In this document: piece after piece, positions 33,157 through 42,012 of the stretch
Layout of the letters: each line of letters starts with the position of its first letter
Position numbering within the stretch: the first letter of the stretch is position 1
From: an uncultured Oscillospiraceae bacterium
GTDB lineage: Bacteria; Bacillota; Clostridia; Oscillospirales; Oscillospiraceae
Length of the DNA: 64,000 nt
NCBI GenBank assembly: GCA_910588635.1
Contig: CAJUPW010000004.1
Coordinates: forward strand, 27,348-91,347
Direction of reading: 5' to 3'
Notes under the pieces: generated by a model
The model's input: only the letters and a program-made list of their open reading frames with translations
What the model was told of the DNA's origin: nothing
The model's database searches: none
Position numbers and translations under genes: made by a program

Positions 33157-33390
33157 TCAATGGTTCTTTTTGATCCTTATTACGGACAGTACAATCAAAA
33201 TAATTCCAATTACATATGTGTACCAATATAAACAGCTATACATAAAAAAGAAGTCCCCAAATGTCATCTTCCCGAATAGCGGTCCGCCGCTGTCAAGCAG
33301 GCTGCTGACAAGGCAGAAGCCCAGCGCAAACAAAAACGGGGCAAGCCCCAACAGCCGCAGGAGCTTCCAAATCCATTTCCTGTTTTTCAT
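33157..33390 (-). CDS. Small membrane protein, unknown (77 aa)
   Basis: 77 aa with two hydrophobic segments (about 10-30 and 48-70) separated by a short polar loop and ending in the basic IRIKKNH. It starts one base after the previous stop, so it is translationally coupled to the protein at 33391. No recognisable domain. Lower GC than its neighbours. It may be an immunity-like, scaffold or membrane-tethering partner, but the sequence gives no proof. Confidence 0.65.
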   Translation of the reverse strand: MKNRKWIWKLLRLLGLAPFLFALGFCLVSSLLDSGGPLFGKMTFGDFFFMYSCLYWYTYVIGIILIVLSVIRIKKNH

Positions 33391-34032
33391 TCAGGCCGCC
33401 CCTATGAGCACCCGCAAGGCCAGCCGGCCGAAGTGGCGGGCGGTGGTATAGACGGCATAGCGGGTGGTGGTCTGGACCGGATAGGCGTCCTCCCCCCAGT
33501 CCTGAGAGGAAGCGGGAGCGGGGCCCTCGTAGACCGTATAGGGGGCCAGACGGCGCTCCAGCGCCCGGACGGTGGGGATGTCTGTCTCCGTGACTCCGGC
33601 CAGCCCGTACCGGGCCAGAATGCCCTGAACAAAGGTGACGCAGGTGTAGGCCTTGGAGATGGCGGGCCGCAGGTGGATCAGGGAGGCCAGGGCGGCGGGG
33701 GTGTTGTAGATATACTCCTCCCGCTCGCTCCAAAGCCGTTCCAGGTAGTTGCGCAGATAGGTAAACCGGGGCTCGGGCACCTCCACACGGCATATTTTCA
33801 CCTTGGCTTCCCCGGCGAAGGACTGGTAGCGCAGGATGGACTCGGCCACAAAGCCGCCGTACAGGGGAATGGTCCTGTGGAGGCGGGCGAAGGAGTACAT
33901 CTTGTGGATATCCCGGCTGAGGGAGAGGGACACATGGTTATAGCGGTTCCGGGTAGCTTTACGGATAACGCTGCCCATCCCGGTGGGGGTGGCGGAAAAG
34001 ACGATATAGATTGCGTTATCCACGGGCGTCAC
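33391..34032 (-). CDS. Possible permuted papain-like (YiiX/NlpC-P60-like) protein
   Basis: 213 aa, GTG start overlapping the upstream gene by 17 bp. The pattern IYIVFSATPTGMGSVIRKAT then RYNHVSLSLS near residue 30 and AYTCVTFVQGILARYG near 130 gives a His early and a Cys late, the reverse order typical of circularly permuted papain-like hydrolases (YiiX/DUF830 type). No signal peptide is seen. The match is by pattern only, and substrates of these proteins range from lipids to peptidoglycan. It sits between two small membrane-protein genes. Confidence 0.6.
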   Translation of the reverse strand: MTPVDNAIYIVFSATPTGMGSVIRKATRNRYNHVSLSLSRDIHKMYSFARLHRTIPLYGGFVAESILRYQSFAGEAKVKICRVEVPEPRFTYLRNYLERLWSEREEYIYNTPAALASLIHLRPAISKAYTCVTFVQGILARYGLAGVTETDIPTVRALERRLAPYTVYEGPAPASSQDWGEDAYPVQTTTRYAVYTTARHFGRLALRVLIGAA

Positions 34033-34405
34033 CCCGCTTATAGAGCCGATGAAAGCTGTATCCCGCCCAGGCTAGGGCGCATCCCGCCGCCGGGGCGGCG
34101 GACAGGGCAAGAAAGATAGCCCAGCCCAGGGCGTTCCAGCCTGTGTTAAGAAACATCTGGATCAGGCACAGCAGACACCAGCCAATCAGCAGAACAGCGG
34201 GCAGCGCGGCCGCCCATTTCCGCTTTATGTTCCGGCAGAGCAGGAGCTGAAAGCAAAACGCCGGTATCACAGGGGCGGCGTACCAGAGGAACACAAATTC
34301 CCCGGGAGGAAAGGATACATCCTGCAAAACAAAGAACAGAAGGAAATAGCCGGTGATAGAAACAGCGCAAAGAAGCGACAATATTTTGTCGGTGCGGCTT
34401 TTCAT
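34016..34405 (-). CDS. Small polytopic membrane protein, unknown (129 aa)
   Basis: 129 aa with four hydrophobic segments and a basic C-terminus. AAAGGAGG precedes the ATG. I recognise no family. It overlaps the papain-like gene, and the three genes 34405-33157 form a unit upstream of rimI-tsaD on the same strand. The spacer 34406-34543 holds no gene that I can see. Confidence 0.65.
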   Translation of the reverse strand: MKSRTDKILSLLCAVSITGYFLLFFVLQDVSFPPGEFVFLWYAAPVIPAFCFQLLLCRNIKRKWAAALPAVLLIGWCLLCLIQMFLNTGWNALGWAIFLALSAAPAAGCALAWAGYSFHRLYKRGDARG

Positions 34406-34543
34406 GGGACAGCCTCCTTTACATCAAGGCGGATAGGGTCAGCCTCAGTATATCAGAGGAAGGAATCCTCCACAACCGATTTGGGACAGCCGGTCGTTTT
34501 TGGCGGATAAGTGGTCAAAATCTTTCCGTCCCAGCCGCAGCGG

Positions 34544-34650
34544 GCAAGGCTTCCCCTTTAGGGGAAGCTGTCAGCCGAAGGCTGACTGATGAGGAAAACG
34601 GCCTCACCCGCCCCCTCCGGGGGCACCTTCCCCTAAAGGGGAAGGCTTTT
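34544..34650. repeat. Composite palindromic repeat of a type common in Oscillospiraceae
   Basis: AAGGCTTCCCCTTTAGGGGA opens the element, followed by a TCAGCCGAAGGCTGA hairpin and TGATGAGG. It closes with the inverted CCTTCCCCTAAAGGGGAAGG. I recall near-identical motifs scattered between genes in Faecalibacterium and relatives. The element lies just after the polA stop and may also end its transcript. Confidence 0.75.
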
Positions 34651-34668
34651 CCTGCGGGGGACGGGGAT

Positions 34669-37338
34669 TTAGTGCGCCTCCGCCCAGGTTTTCCCGGCGT
34701 GGGTCTCGGCCAGGAGGGGGACGCTCAAAGCGGCCACGCCCTCCATCTCCTCCTCCACTAATTTGCAGATGGCCTCGGCCTCGGCCTCGGGGCACTCCAC
34801 GATGAGCTCGTCGTGGACCTGGAGGACCAGCCTGCCCTCCAGCCCCTCGGCCTGGAGCCGGTCCCGGACCCTTATCATGGCCAGCTTGATGATATCGGCG
34901 GCGGCGCCCTGGATGGGAGCGTTGAGGGCCACCCGCTCCCCGAAGGAGCGGGTGTTGAAGCTGGAGGACCTGATCTCGGGAATCCACCGCCGCCGGCCCC
35001 AGAGGGTGGACACATATCCGGCCTTTTTGGCCTGCTCCACCACCCCGTCCATATAGGCGCGCACCCCGGCGTAGTGGGCGAAATAGCGCTCCATATACTC
35101 CTTGGCCTCCTGGACGGAGACGCCGATGTCCTGGGACAGGGAGAAGGGGGAAATTCCGTAGACGATGCCGAAGTTCACCGCCTTGGCGCTCCGCCGCATC
35201 TGGGGGGTGACTTCTTCTGCGGGTACGCCAAAGACCTGGGAGGCGGTGATGGTGTGGATGTCCTCGCCGGATTGGAAGCCGTCGATCATGGCCTGGTCCC
35301 CGGCCATATGGGCCAGAAGGCGCAGCTCGATCTGGGAGTAGTCGGCGTCCACCAGCACCTTCCCCGCCGGGGCGGCAAACATCTTGCGCAGCTCAGCCCC
35401 CAGCTCGGTGTGCACGGGGATGTTCTGCAGATTGGGTTCGGTGGAGCTGAGCCGCCCGGTGGCGGTAACGGTGTTCTGGAAGGAGGTATGGATGCGTCCG
35501 TCCGGGCCGGCGACCTTGCCCAGGCCGTCCACATAGGTGGATTTCAGCTTGGTGAGCTGGCGGTACTCCAGAATGCTGTCGATGATGGGATGCCGGCCCC
35601 GGAGCTTGTCCAGCACGTCGGCGTTGGTGGAGTAGCCCGTCTTGGTCTTTTTCACCGGGGGCAGGCCCAGCTTGTCGAAGAGGATTCCACCCAGCTGCTG
35701 AGTGGAATTGATGTTGAAGGTGTCCTCCCCAGCCAGGGCGTAAATGGTCTTTTGCACCTCGTCGATCCGTTCGGACAGCATGCCGCCAAACTCTGCCAGG
35801 GCCCCTCGGTCGATAAGGAAGCCCTCAGTCTCCATCTCAGCCAGCACCGGGCACAGGGGCAGGTCCACCTTCTCATACAGCTCCCACATACCCAGCTCCC
35901 GCAGCCGCTTTTCCATAACCTCACGGAGCGCCCCGATCCAGGCGCAGTGGGACATGAGGGCGGCCAGAGGGGCCGTGGGGTCGGACAGAGGGCCGAAGGC
36001 CCCCTCGTCCAGGTAGGCGGAGGCCGGGCCGGCCTGGGTCTTGAAGTAGGTAAGCACCAGCTTTTCCAGCTCGTAGCCGCCGTCGGTGGGAGCCAGGAGG
36101 TAGGCGGCCACCTCGGTATCAAAGACGAAGCCGGCGGGGGAGATCCCCTCGGCCAGCAGGGCCCGGCACAGGTTTTTCAGACCGTGGACCGTCTTTTTGA
36201 TGGCCGGGTCGGAGAAAAAGCCCCGGAGGAAGTCGTTGTGGCAGTCCAGCTTGTCGGCGAAGAACAGGGCGGCGCAGCCGCTGTTCTCTCCCTCCCGCCA
36301 CTCCACGCACACCACGTCCAGCCCGGGCAGGGCCAGCACATCCACAGCCTCCTTTGCCCGCCACAGCTCCAGCAGCTCCTCCATCCGCCCCCGGCTGTCC
36401 ACAGTTTCGCTGGTGCAGGTCCCCTCAAAGACGGGGGCCTCCTCCGCCGCCGCCCTCTGTGGGGCGGCGAGGTGGTACTTGTCGATGAGCTTGGAGAACT
36501 CCAGGTTCAGGAAGAGCTCATACAGCCTGCCGTTGTCCGGCTCCCGGCACAGATTGTCCTCGGGGCTGAAGTTGATGGGGGCGTCGGTGCGGATGGTGGC
36601 CAGATTGTAGGACAGCCGGGCGTCCGCCTCGCCCTCGGCGAGCTTTTTGAGGACGGCCGGCTTGGCGTCGATGTCGGGGAGCTTGTCATAAATGGCGTCG
36701 ATGGTGCGGTACTGCCGAATGAGGGACATGGCGGTCTTTTCCCCCACGCCCTTCACGCCGGGGTAGTTGTCGGAGGAGTCCCCCATAAGGGCCTTCAGGT
36801 CGATGATGCTTTTGGGGTCGAAGCCGTACTCCTCCCGAAAGGAATCGGGGGTCACGTCCCGGGTGGTGGTGCGGCCCATGCGGGTGGACACCAGCTTGAC
36901 GGTGGTGCGCTCCGTCACCAGCTGGAGGGAGTCCTTGTCTCCGGTGACGATGGCGGTCTCCCACCCGGCCGCCTCGTCCAGCCGGGCGATGGTGCCCAGC
37001 AGGTCGTCGGCCTCCCAGCCGTCCAGCTCGTACATGGGGATGTTCATAGCCCCCAGCACGTCCTTCAAAATGGGCATCTGGCCGGCCAGCTCCTCGGGCA
37101 TCCCCTTGCGGTTGGCCTTGTAGCCCTCGTAGGCTGTGTGACGGAAGGTGGGAGCCGCCCGGTCAAAGGTGACGCACAGAGCGTCGGGGGCAGCCTCGTC
37201 CAGCAGCTTGTTCAGAATGTTCAGAAAGCCGAAAATGGCGTTGGTGGGCTGGCCCTCCCGGGTGGTCAGATTCTGGCTCACCCCGTAGAAGGCCCGGTTG
37301 ACGATGGAATTGCCGTCGAGAACCATCAATTTCTTCAT
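34669..37338 (-). CDS. polA: DNA polymerase I
   Basis: 889 aa from MKKLMVLDGNS, with GAGGGAGA upstream. The 5' nuclease domain (1-290) has WEADDLLGT and the GDKDSLQLV block. The middle domain (about 300-480) keeps the exonuclease fold, but the DxE of motif I is replaced (LDVVCVEWREG), so proofreading is predicted absent, as in Bacillus and Thermus enzymes. The polymerase domain carries motif A DYSQIELRLLAHM near 690, motif B KAVNFGIVYG near 745 and motif C VHDELIVE near 860. It serves Okazaki-fragment processing and repair. Confidence 0.97.
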   Translation of the reverse strand: MKKLMVLDGNSIVNRAFYGVSQNLTTREGQPTNAIFGFLNILNKLLDEAAPDALCVTFDRAAPTFRHTAYEGYKANRKGMPEELAGQMPILKDVLGAMNIPMYELDGWEADDLLGTIARLDEAAGWETAIVTGDKDSLQLVTERTTVKLVSTRMGRTTTRDVTPDSFREEYGFDPKSIIDLKALMGDSSDNYPGVKGVGEKTAMSLIRQYRTIDAIYDKLPDIDAKPAVLKKLAEGEADARLSYNLATIRTDAPINFSPEDNLCREPDNGRLYELFLNLEFSKLIDKYHLAAPQRAAAEEAPVFEGTCTSETVDSRGRMEELLELWRAKEAVDVLALPGLDVVCVEWREGENSGCAALFFADKLDCHNDFLRGFFSDPAIKKTVHGLKNLCRALLAEGISPAGFVFDTEVAAYLLAPTDGGYELEKLVLTYFKTQAGPASAYLDEGAFGPLSDPTAPLAALMSHCAWIGALREVMEKRLRELGMWELYEKVDLPLCPVLAEMETEGFLIDRGALAEFGGMLSERIDEVQKTIYALAGEDTFNINSTQQLGGILFDKLGLPPVKKTKTGYSTNADVLDKLRGRHPIIDSILEYRQLTKLKSTYVDGLGKVAGPDGRIHTSFQNTVTATGRLSSTEPNLQNIPVHTELGAELRKMFAAPAGKVLVDADYSQIELRLLAHMAGDQAMIDGFQSGEDIHTITASQVFGVPAEEVTPQMRRSAKAVNFGIVYGISPFSLSQDIGVSVQEAKEYMERYFAHYAGVRAYMDGVVEQAKKAGYVSTLWGRRRWIPEIRSSSFNTRSFGERVALNAPIQGAAADIIKLAMIRVRDRLQAEGLEGRLVLQVHDELIVECPEAEAEAICKLVEEEMEGVAALSVPLLAETHAGKTWAEAH

Positions 37339-37482
37339 GGCGGAAATCTCCCTCAGCTGTCGCAGAATTTCAATATGATAGTATACCAGCTTTTGGGCCG
37401 GCGGGCAAGAAAACATGGCTTTTTTTCTCTGGGATTTTGTGCTATACTGTCAGCAAACCATTTCACGCCTTTGGAGGAGCCT

Positions 37483-38973
37483 ATGCTGTTCAATTCCATC
37501 GACTTTCTGCTGTTTTTTCCACTGGTGACGGCGGCGTATTTTTTGCTGCCCCACCGGGTGCGGTGGGTGTGGCTGCTCGCTGCCAGCTACTATTTTTACA
37601 TGTGCTGGAACGTGAAATACGTCCTGCTCATCGTCCTGTCCACCCTCACCACCTACGCCGCCGGCCTGCTGATCCGCCGGGCGGAGGCCGTCCCCGACGA
37701 AAAACGCCGGGTACGGCTAAAAAAGCTGTGGGTGTTTTTCGGCTTCGCGGTCAACCTGTCCATCCTCTTTTTCTTCAAATACTTCAACTTTTTTCTGGAC
37801 AACCTGTCCGCCGCTTTGGCGCTGGCGGGCCTCGCTTTCAAGCGGCCGGCTTTTGACGTGGTGCTCCCGGTGGGCATCTCCTTCTACACCTTCCAGGCCC
37901 TGTCCTACACGGTGGACGTTTACCGGGGTGAGGTGGAGCCGGAAAAGAATCCCTTCCGGTACGCCCTGTTTGTCTCGTTTTTTCCCCAGCTGGTGGCCGG
38001 ACCCATTGAGCGCTCCGAGCACCTGATGGGCCAGCTCTATGAGCGGCACGACTTCGACCCGGACCGGGCGCGGGACGGGCTGCTGCTTATGCTGTGGGGG
38101 ATGTTTGAGAAAATCGTGGTGGCCGACCGGCTGGCCTTGCTGGTGGACTTCGTCTACGACAACTACGCCCAGCTCCCCGGCGCGGCGGTGGCTCTTGCCA
38201 CCGTGTTCTTTGCTTTTCAGATATACTGCGACTTTGCCGGCTACTCCCACATCGCCATCGGAGCGGCCCAGGTGATGGGCTTTACCCTGATGGAAAACTT
38301 CCGCCGGCCCTATCTGGCCCGGTCTGCGGCGGAGTTCTGGCGGCGGTGGCACATCTCCCTGTCCACCTGGTTCCGGGACTACCTGTACATCCCACTGGGG
38401 GGAAACCGGAAGGGGAGAGAGCGGAAGTACTGCAACACCATGGTCACCTTTCTGGTCAGCGGCCTGTGGCATGGGGCCAACTGGAGCTTTGTGGTCTGGG
38501 GCGGACTGAACGGGGCCTACCAGGTGATCGGCGAGCTGCTCCGCCCGGCCCGGGAGCGGGCGTGCCGCGTCCTGCATATCCGCCGGGAACGCCCCTTCTG
38601 GCGTCTGGCGAGTACAGTGTTCACCTTCTGCCTGGTGGACTTCGCCTGGCTGTTCTTCCGGGCGCCCTCCTTCTCCGCCGCCCGGCGGATGGTGGTCCAT
38701 ATGTTCACCCAGCCCCACCCCTTTGTGCTGATGGGGCAGCTCTTCACGCTGCAGCTGGATAAGCTCAATTTCCTGGCGGCGGCGGGGGGGATCGGGGTGC
38801 TGCTGTGCGCCGACCTGCTCCAGGAGCGGTACGGCCCCTTGCGGCCCTGTATCACCCGTCAGGCGCTGCCGGTGCGGTGGGCGGTCTATCTGGCCGGGGT
38901 GCTGGCGGTGCTGATTTTCGGCATCTACGGCCCGGGATACGACGCCAGGGCCTTTGCCTACTTCCAGTTCTAG
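37483..38973 (+). CDS. MBOAT family O-acyltransferase (AlgI-like)
   Basis: 496 aa with about ten membrane segments, ATG preceded by TTGGAGGAG. MBOAT proteins pass acetyl groups across the membrane to surface polysaccharides. Diagnostic blocks are LPVGISFYTFQALSYTVD near residue 130, FPQLVAGPIER near 168, FRRPYLARSAAEFWRRWHI near 280 and the catalytic His in GLWHGANWSFVVWGG near 330. The next gene, 10 bp away, encodes the SGNH partner usual for such systems. An extended -10 (TGC TATACT, 37443-37448) precedes it. Confidence 0.93.
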   Translation: MLFNSIDFLLFFPLVTAAYFLLPHRVRWVWLLAASYYFYMCWNVKYVLLIVLSTLTTYAAGLLIRRAEAVPDEKRRVRLKKLWVFFGFAVNLSILFFFKYFNFFLDNLSAALALAGLAFKRPAFDVVLPVGISFYTFQALSYTVDVYRGEVEPEKNPFRYALFVSFFPQLVAGPIERSEHLMGQLYERHDFDPDRARDGLLLMLWGMFEKIVVADRLALLVDFVYDNYAQLPGAAVALATVFFAFQIYCDFAGYSHIAIGAAQVMGFTLMENFRRPYLARSAAEFWRRWHISLSTWFRDYLYIPLGGNRKGRERKYCNTMVTFLVSGLWHGANWSFVVWGGLNGAYQVIGELLRPARERACRVLHIRRERPFWRLASTVFTFCLVDFAWLFFRAPSFSAARRMVVHMFTQPHPFVLMGQLFTLQLDKLNFLAAAGGIGVLLCADLLQERYGPLRPCITRQALPVRWAVYLAGVLAVLIFGIYGPGYDARAFAYFQF

Positions 38974-38983
38974 GGGGCGCGGC

Positions 38984-40024
38984 ATGAAACATAAAAAATT
39001 AAGATTTTTCTGCTCCGCCCTGGCATTCTTGGCGCTGCTCACCCTGATCCTGATCCCCCTGAGCCGGCTGCTGGCCCGGAAGTCCCTGGCTCTGCCCTGG
39101 AACACCACCACCAAGATCAGCGGCTTTTACAATGAAGAACAGAACCAGTTTGAGGTGATGTTCTTCGGCTCCAGCCACGCCTACGCCGCGTTCAGTCCCC
39201 TGGAGCTGTGGGAGGAGACGGGGGTGAAGAGCTATGTGTTCGCCACCCAGCAGCAGCCCCTGTGGGCCACCTACACCTATATAAAGGAGGCCCTCAAGAC
39301 CCAATCCCCCTCCCTGGTGGTGGTGGAGTGCCGCATGGCTTTCGGCGATCAGGAGTACTACGACGAGGGGGTCAACTTCTCTTATATGGACGACATCCCC
39401 TTGAGCTGGAACAAGGCGGAGCTGGCCCTCCGGTCCGTCCCGGACACTGAGGGGCGGCTGGCGCTGCTGTTCAACTTCATGATGTACCACGACCGCTGGA
39501 ACGATCTGCACCGCCAGGACTTTACCTTCCGGCGCTCCCAGGCCCGGGACCCCTACAAGGGCTATGTGATGCTCCCCCCGAAGAAGGAGCCCTGGCCCCG
39601 TCCGGACGTTGAGGCGGTGGCCGGACAGACCCCGCTGCTGGAGAAGAACCGATACTGGCTGGAGGAGATTGTCCGGCTGTGTCAGGAGGAGGGGGTGGCC
39701 CTGTGGCTGGTCAAGACGCCCTCCAATCTGGAGCCGGAGGAGAAAGCTCTGCTCAACTCGGTGGAGGACGCCGCGGCCCGGCTGGGCGTGCCCTTCCACG
39801 ACTTCAATGAGGACTACGCCGCCATCGGTCTGAGCGAGGACATGTTCCACGACGAGCACCACCTGGACGCCTTCGGAGCCTCCCGGTTCACCCGGTTCTT
39901 CGCACGGGCGCTGACGGAGGGCTGGCCGGAGCTGAGAGCCGACTGGGAGGACCCGGCCTGGACGGCGGACATGGCAGTCTATCAGGAGGAGCTGGAGCGC
40001 TACCGCTCCGGCGTGACCGGGTGA
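38984..40024 (+). CDS. SGNH-like acyl-transfer partner of the MBOAT protein (AlgX/DltD-like)
   Basis: 346 aa. One N-terminal membrane anchor (about 8-30) then an extracytoplasmic domain. VMFFGSSHAYAAFSP near residue 60 gives the nucleophile Ser, VVVECRMAFGDQEYY near 115 is a typical second block, and FHDEHHLDAFGASRF near 295 supplies the Asp-x-x-His. This layout matches the DHHW/AlgJ-like esterase-fold proteins encoded beside MBOAT genes. Together they should O-acetylate a cell-wall or capsular polymer; the polymer is unknown. Confidence 0.85.
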   Translation: MKHKKLRFFCSALAFLALLTLILIPLSRLLARKSLALPWNTTTKISGFYNEEQNQFEVMFFGSSHAYAAFSPLELWEETGVKSYVFATQQQPLWATYTYIKEALKTQSPSLVVVECRMAFGDQEYYDEGVNFSYMDDIPLSWNKAELALRSVPDTEGRLALLFNFMMYHDRWNDLHRQDFTFRRSQARDPYKGYVMLPPKKEPWPRPDVEAVAGQTPLLEKNRYWLEEIVRLCQEEGVALWLVKTPSNLEPEEKALLNSVEDAAARLGVPFHDFNEDYAAIGLSEDMFHDEHHLDAFGASRFTRFFARALTEGWPELRADWEDPAWTADMAVYQEELERYRSGVTG

Positions 40025-40026
40025 TA

Positions 40027-40074
40027 CACCCCCCGGCTTTCCCCCCAAAAGGAGGGGGGAGGGCCGGGGGTTTT
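40027..40074 (+). terminator. Intrinsic terminator of the MBOAT pair
   Basis: CCCCCCGGC...GCCGGGGG with inner CCCCCC/GGGGGG, then TTTTC. Confidence 0.8.
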
Positions 40075-40090
40075 CTCGCTGTTTTGCCCA

Positions 40091-40119
40091 TTGACTTCCC
40101 AAATCCCGGTGCGTATAAT
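40091..40119 (+). promoter_or_regulatory. Sigma-A promoter for the CPA2 antiporter
   Basis: TTGACT (40091-40096), 17-bp spacer, TATAAT (40114-40119). Confidence 0.8.
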
Positions 40120-40166
40120 ACAGGGACGCCCGGAAAAGCCGGGCTTTCTGTCTGGGAGGAAGAAAA

Positions 40167-41345
40167 ATGGATTATACATACTTACTGCTGCTGGCCCTTG
40201 TGCTGCTGTCCACCAAGGTGTTCGGTCTGGCCACCGAGCACGTCCACCTGCCCCAGGTGGTGGGGGCGCTGCTGGCCGGCATCATCATGGGCCCAAGCGG
40301 CTTTGGGGTGCTCCAGAGCACCGATTTTCTGGTAAAAACGGCGGAGATCGGCGTCATCATGCTCATGTTCACCGCCGGCATCGACACCGACATGAAGGAG
40401 CTGAAGGAGACCGGCGTCAGGGCCAGTGTCATCGCCGTGCTGGGGGTGTTCGTCCCCCTGTTTTTGTGCGGCTGGCTGTACTTCGTCTTCTTCTGCGGGG
40501 GAGAGTTTACCCCTTATAACCTGCTCAGGTCCGCCTTCATGGGCTCAGTGTTCTCCGCCACCTCTGTTTCCATCACGGTGGAGACCCTGAATGAGATGGG
40601 CAAGCTGAAAACCAGGACGGGGACCACGCTGCTCAGCGCCGCCCTCATCGATGACATCATCGGCATTGTGGTGCTGTCCATTCTCAGCGCTTTCAGCTCC
40701 GGGGAGTCCAACCCGGTGTCGGTGCTGATCCATATTGTGCTGTTCTTCGCCTTTGTGCTGGTGGTGGGCATGGTGGTCCGCCGGATATTCACCTTCGTGG
40801 CCGAGGAGCACTGGCACAGCCGCCGGGTGGCGGTGTGGGCGCTGGCCTTCTGCCTGCTCATGGCCTACTGCGCCGAGGCGTGGTTCGGTGTAGCCGATAT
40901 CACCGGGGCCTACTTCGCCGGGCTGATCCTGTGCAACGTGACAAAGGCCCGGAAGTTCGTGGCCAAGAAGTTCACCGTCGCGTCCTACATGGTGTTCACT
41001 CCGGTGTTTTTCGCCGGCGTGGGCATGAAAACCAACCTGAGGGATATGAACTCCAATATTCTGGTGTTCGCATTGTTGCTGGTACTGGCCGCCGTACTGT
41101 CCAAAGTGATCGGCTGCGGGCTGGGCGGCCTGGCTTGCCGCATGAGCCGCCACCAATCCCTGGTGGTAGGCATCGGCATGGTGGCCCGGAGCGAGGTGGC
41201 CCTGATGGTAGCCCAGCGGGGCATCAGCGCCGGGATGATCGACGAGTCCATCCTGCCCGCTATCGTTCTGGCGGTGATCGCTTCCGCGCTGCTGACGCCG
41301 GTTCTGCTGAAGCTGTCAATCTCCAGAGGGCCGGAGCTGGCCTGA
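40167..41345 (+). CDS. Cation:proton antiporter, CPA2/KefB-like
   Basis: 392 aa with 11-13 membrane segments and no C-terminal TrkA-N or TrkA-C domain. The core has LPQVVGALLAGIIMGPSGFG near residue 30, MFTAGIDTDMKELKE near 68, and the ion-binding pair in LLSAALIDDIIGIVVLS near 155. FFAGVGMKTNLRDM near 290 and GMVARSEVALMVAQRG near 345 are also typical. These carriers exchange Na+ or K+ for H+. Own promoter, and a long terminator follows. Confidence 0.93.
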   Translation: MDYTYLLLLALVLLSTKVFGLATEHVHLPQVVGALLAGIIMGPSGFGVLQSTDFLVKTAEIGVIMLMFTAGIDTDMKELKETGVRASVIAVLGVFVPLFLCGWLYFVFFCGGEFTPYNLLRSAFMGSVFSATSVSITVETLNEMGKLKTRTGTTLLSAALIDDIIGIVVLSILSAFSSGESNPVSVLIHIVLFFAFVLVVGMVVRRIFTFVAEEHWHSRRVAVWALAFCLLMAYCAEAWFGVADITGAYFAGLILCNVTKARKFVAKKFTVASYMVFTPVFFAGVGMKTNLRDMNSNILVFALLLVLAAVLSKVIGCGLGGLACRMSRHQSLVVGIGMVARSEVALMVAQRGISAGMIDESILPAIVLAVIASALLTPVLLKLSISRGPELA

Positions 41346-41346
41346 G

Positions 41347-41386
41347 AAAACTCCCATCCGTCCTGAGACGGATGGGAGTTTTTGCT
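41347..41386 (+). terminator. Intrinsic terminator of the CPA2 gene
   Basis: 16-bp perfect stem AAAACTCCCATCCGTC / GACGGATGGGAGTTTT with a CTGA loop and a following T run. Confidence 0.92.
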
Positions 41387-41423
41387 GTATGCGCCGGGGA
41401 CTTGTTTTGTCTCAGAATGAAAA

Positions 41424-41454
41424 CAGGCGGCTGTCCGGGTCGGACGGCCGCCTG
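41424..41454 (-). terminator. Intrinsic terminator of the DUF4180 gene
   Basis: CAGGCGGC...GCCGCCTG with inner GTCCG/CGGAC; on the minus strand followed by TTTTC. Confidence 0.7.
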
Positions 41455-41478
41455 AAAACTGGAATCTGTACGCTGTGA

Positions 41479-41847
41479 TTATTGAGCCCGCGCCAGCTTT
41501 TGGATGGCCTGCTCTCTGGTTGCGGTAAAAAAGATGTCTTTGCCCTGGTTGGACTCGTAGATAAAGTCCTTGAGGGGCTTGCTGGTGTAGTGGGAATAGT
41601 CGCCGTAGATGGCGGCTTTCACATGGTAGTTGATGAATTTTTGGAGAATTTCCCCGGCAATCCCGGTGCTGAGGATGAAAAATTCCTCGCAGATCAGCTC
41701 CTTGGGGATGACGATCCGCTCCGCGCCCGTCTCATATTTGACCGACATCATCAGGTCCAGGGCGGACTGCACGCCGGTAATCACCGCTTCGTCGCTGGAA
41801 ATCACCGCAAGGTCAATTCCGTTTTCGTTGAGATGTTCGATTTTCAT
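41479..41847 (-). CDS. DUF4180 domain protein
   Basis: 122 aa from MKIEHLNENGIDLAV, with AAGGAGGAC upstream. The whole length fits DUF4180: VISSDEAVITGVQSALDLM near residue 15, RIVIPKELICEEFFILSTG near 45, GEILQKFINYHVKAAIYGD near 70 and SKPLKDFIYESNQG near 92. The fold resembles STAS or SpoIIAA-like regulators only loosely. No function is established. It is divergent from the Lrp gene. Confidence 0.88.
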   Translation of the reverse strand: MKIEHLNENGIDLAVISSDEAVITGVQSALDLMMSVKYETGAERIVIPKELICEEFFILSTGIAGEILQKFINYHVKAAIYGDYSHYTSKPLKDFIYESNQGKDIFFTATREQAIQKLARAQ

Positions 41848-41942
41848 AAGGTCCTCCTTAAAAATGCGGCACAAATCCCAGTTAGGGGGGAATGATAGCA
41901 CAATTCAGCCGGTCTGTCAACACGGCCCGGCTTATTTTGGGA

Positions 41943-41971
41943 TTGTTTTTCTCCATAGCAGCGTGTATAAT
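41943..41971 (+). promoter_or_regulatory. Promoter for the Lrp-aminotransferase series
   Basis: TTGTTT (41943-41948), 17-bp spacer, TATAAT (41966-41971). Confidence 0.65.
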
Positions 41972-42012
41972 GTAAACCAGTAAAGTGTTGACCACACATG
42001 AGGAGGAATTGT

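Noticed and set aside
34813..37482. Very long open frame on the plus strand antisense to polA, in frame with the MBOAT gene
   Set aside because: It mirrors polA codons, is Gly/His/Gln/Val-rich low-complexity protein without motifs, and exists because GC-rich coding DNA lacks stops on the opposite strand. The true start is ATG 37483 with TTGGAGGAG.
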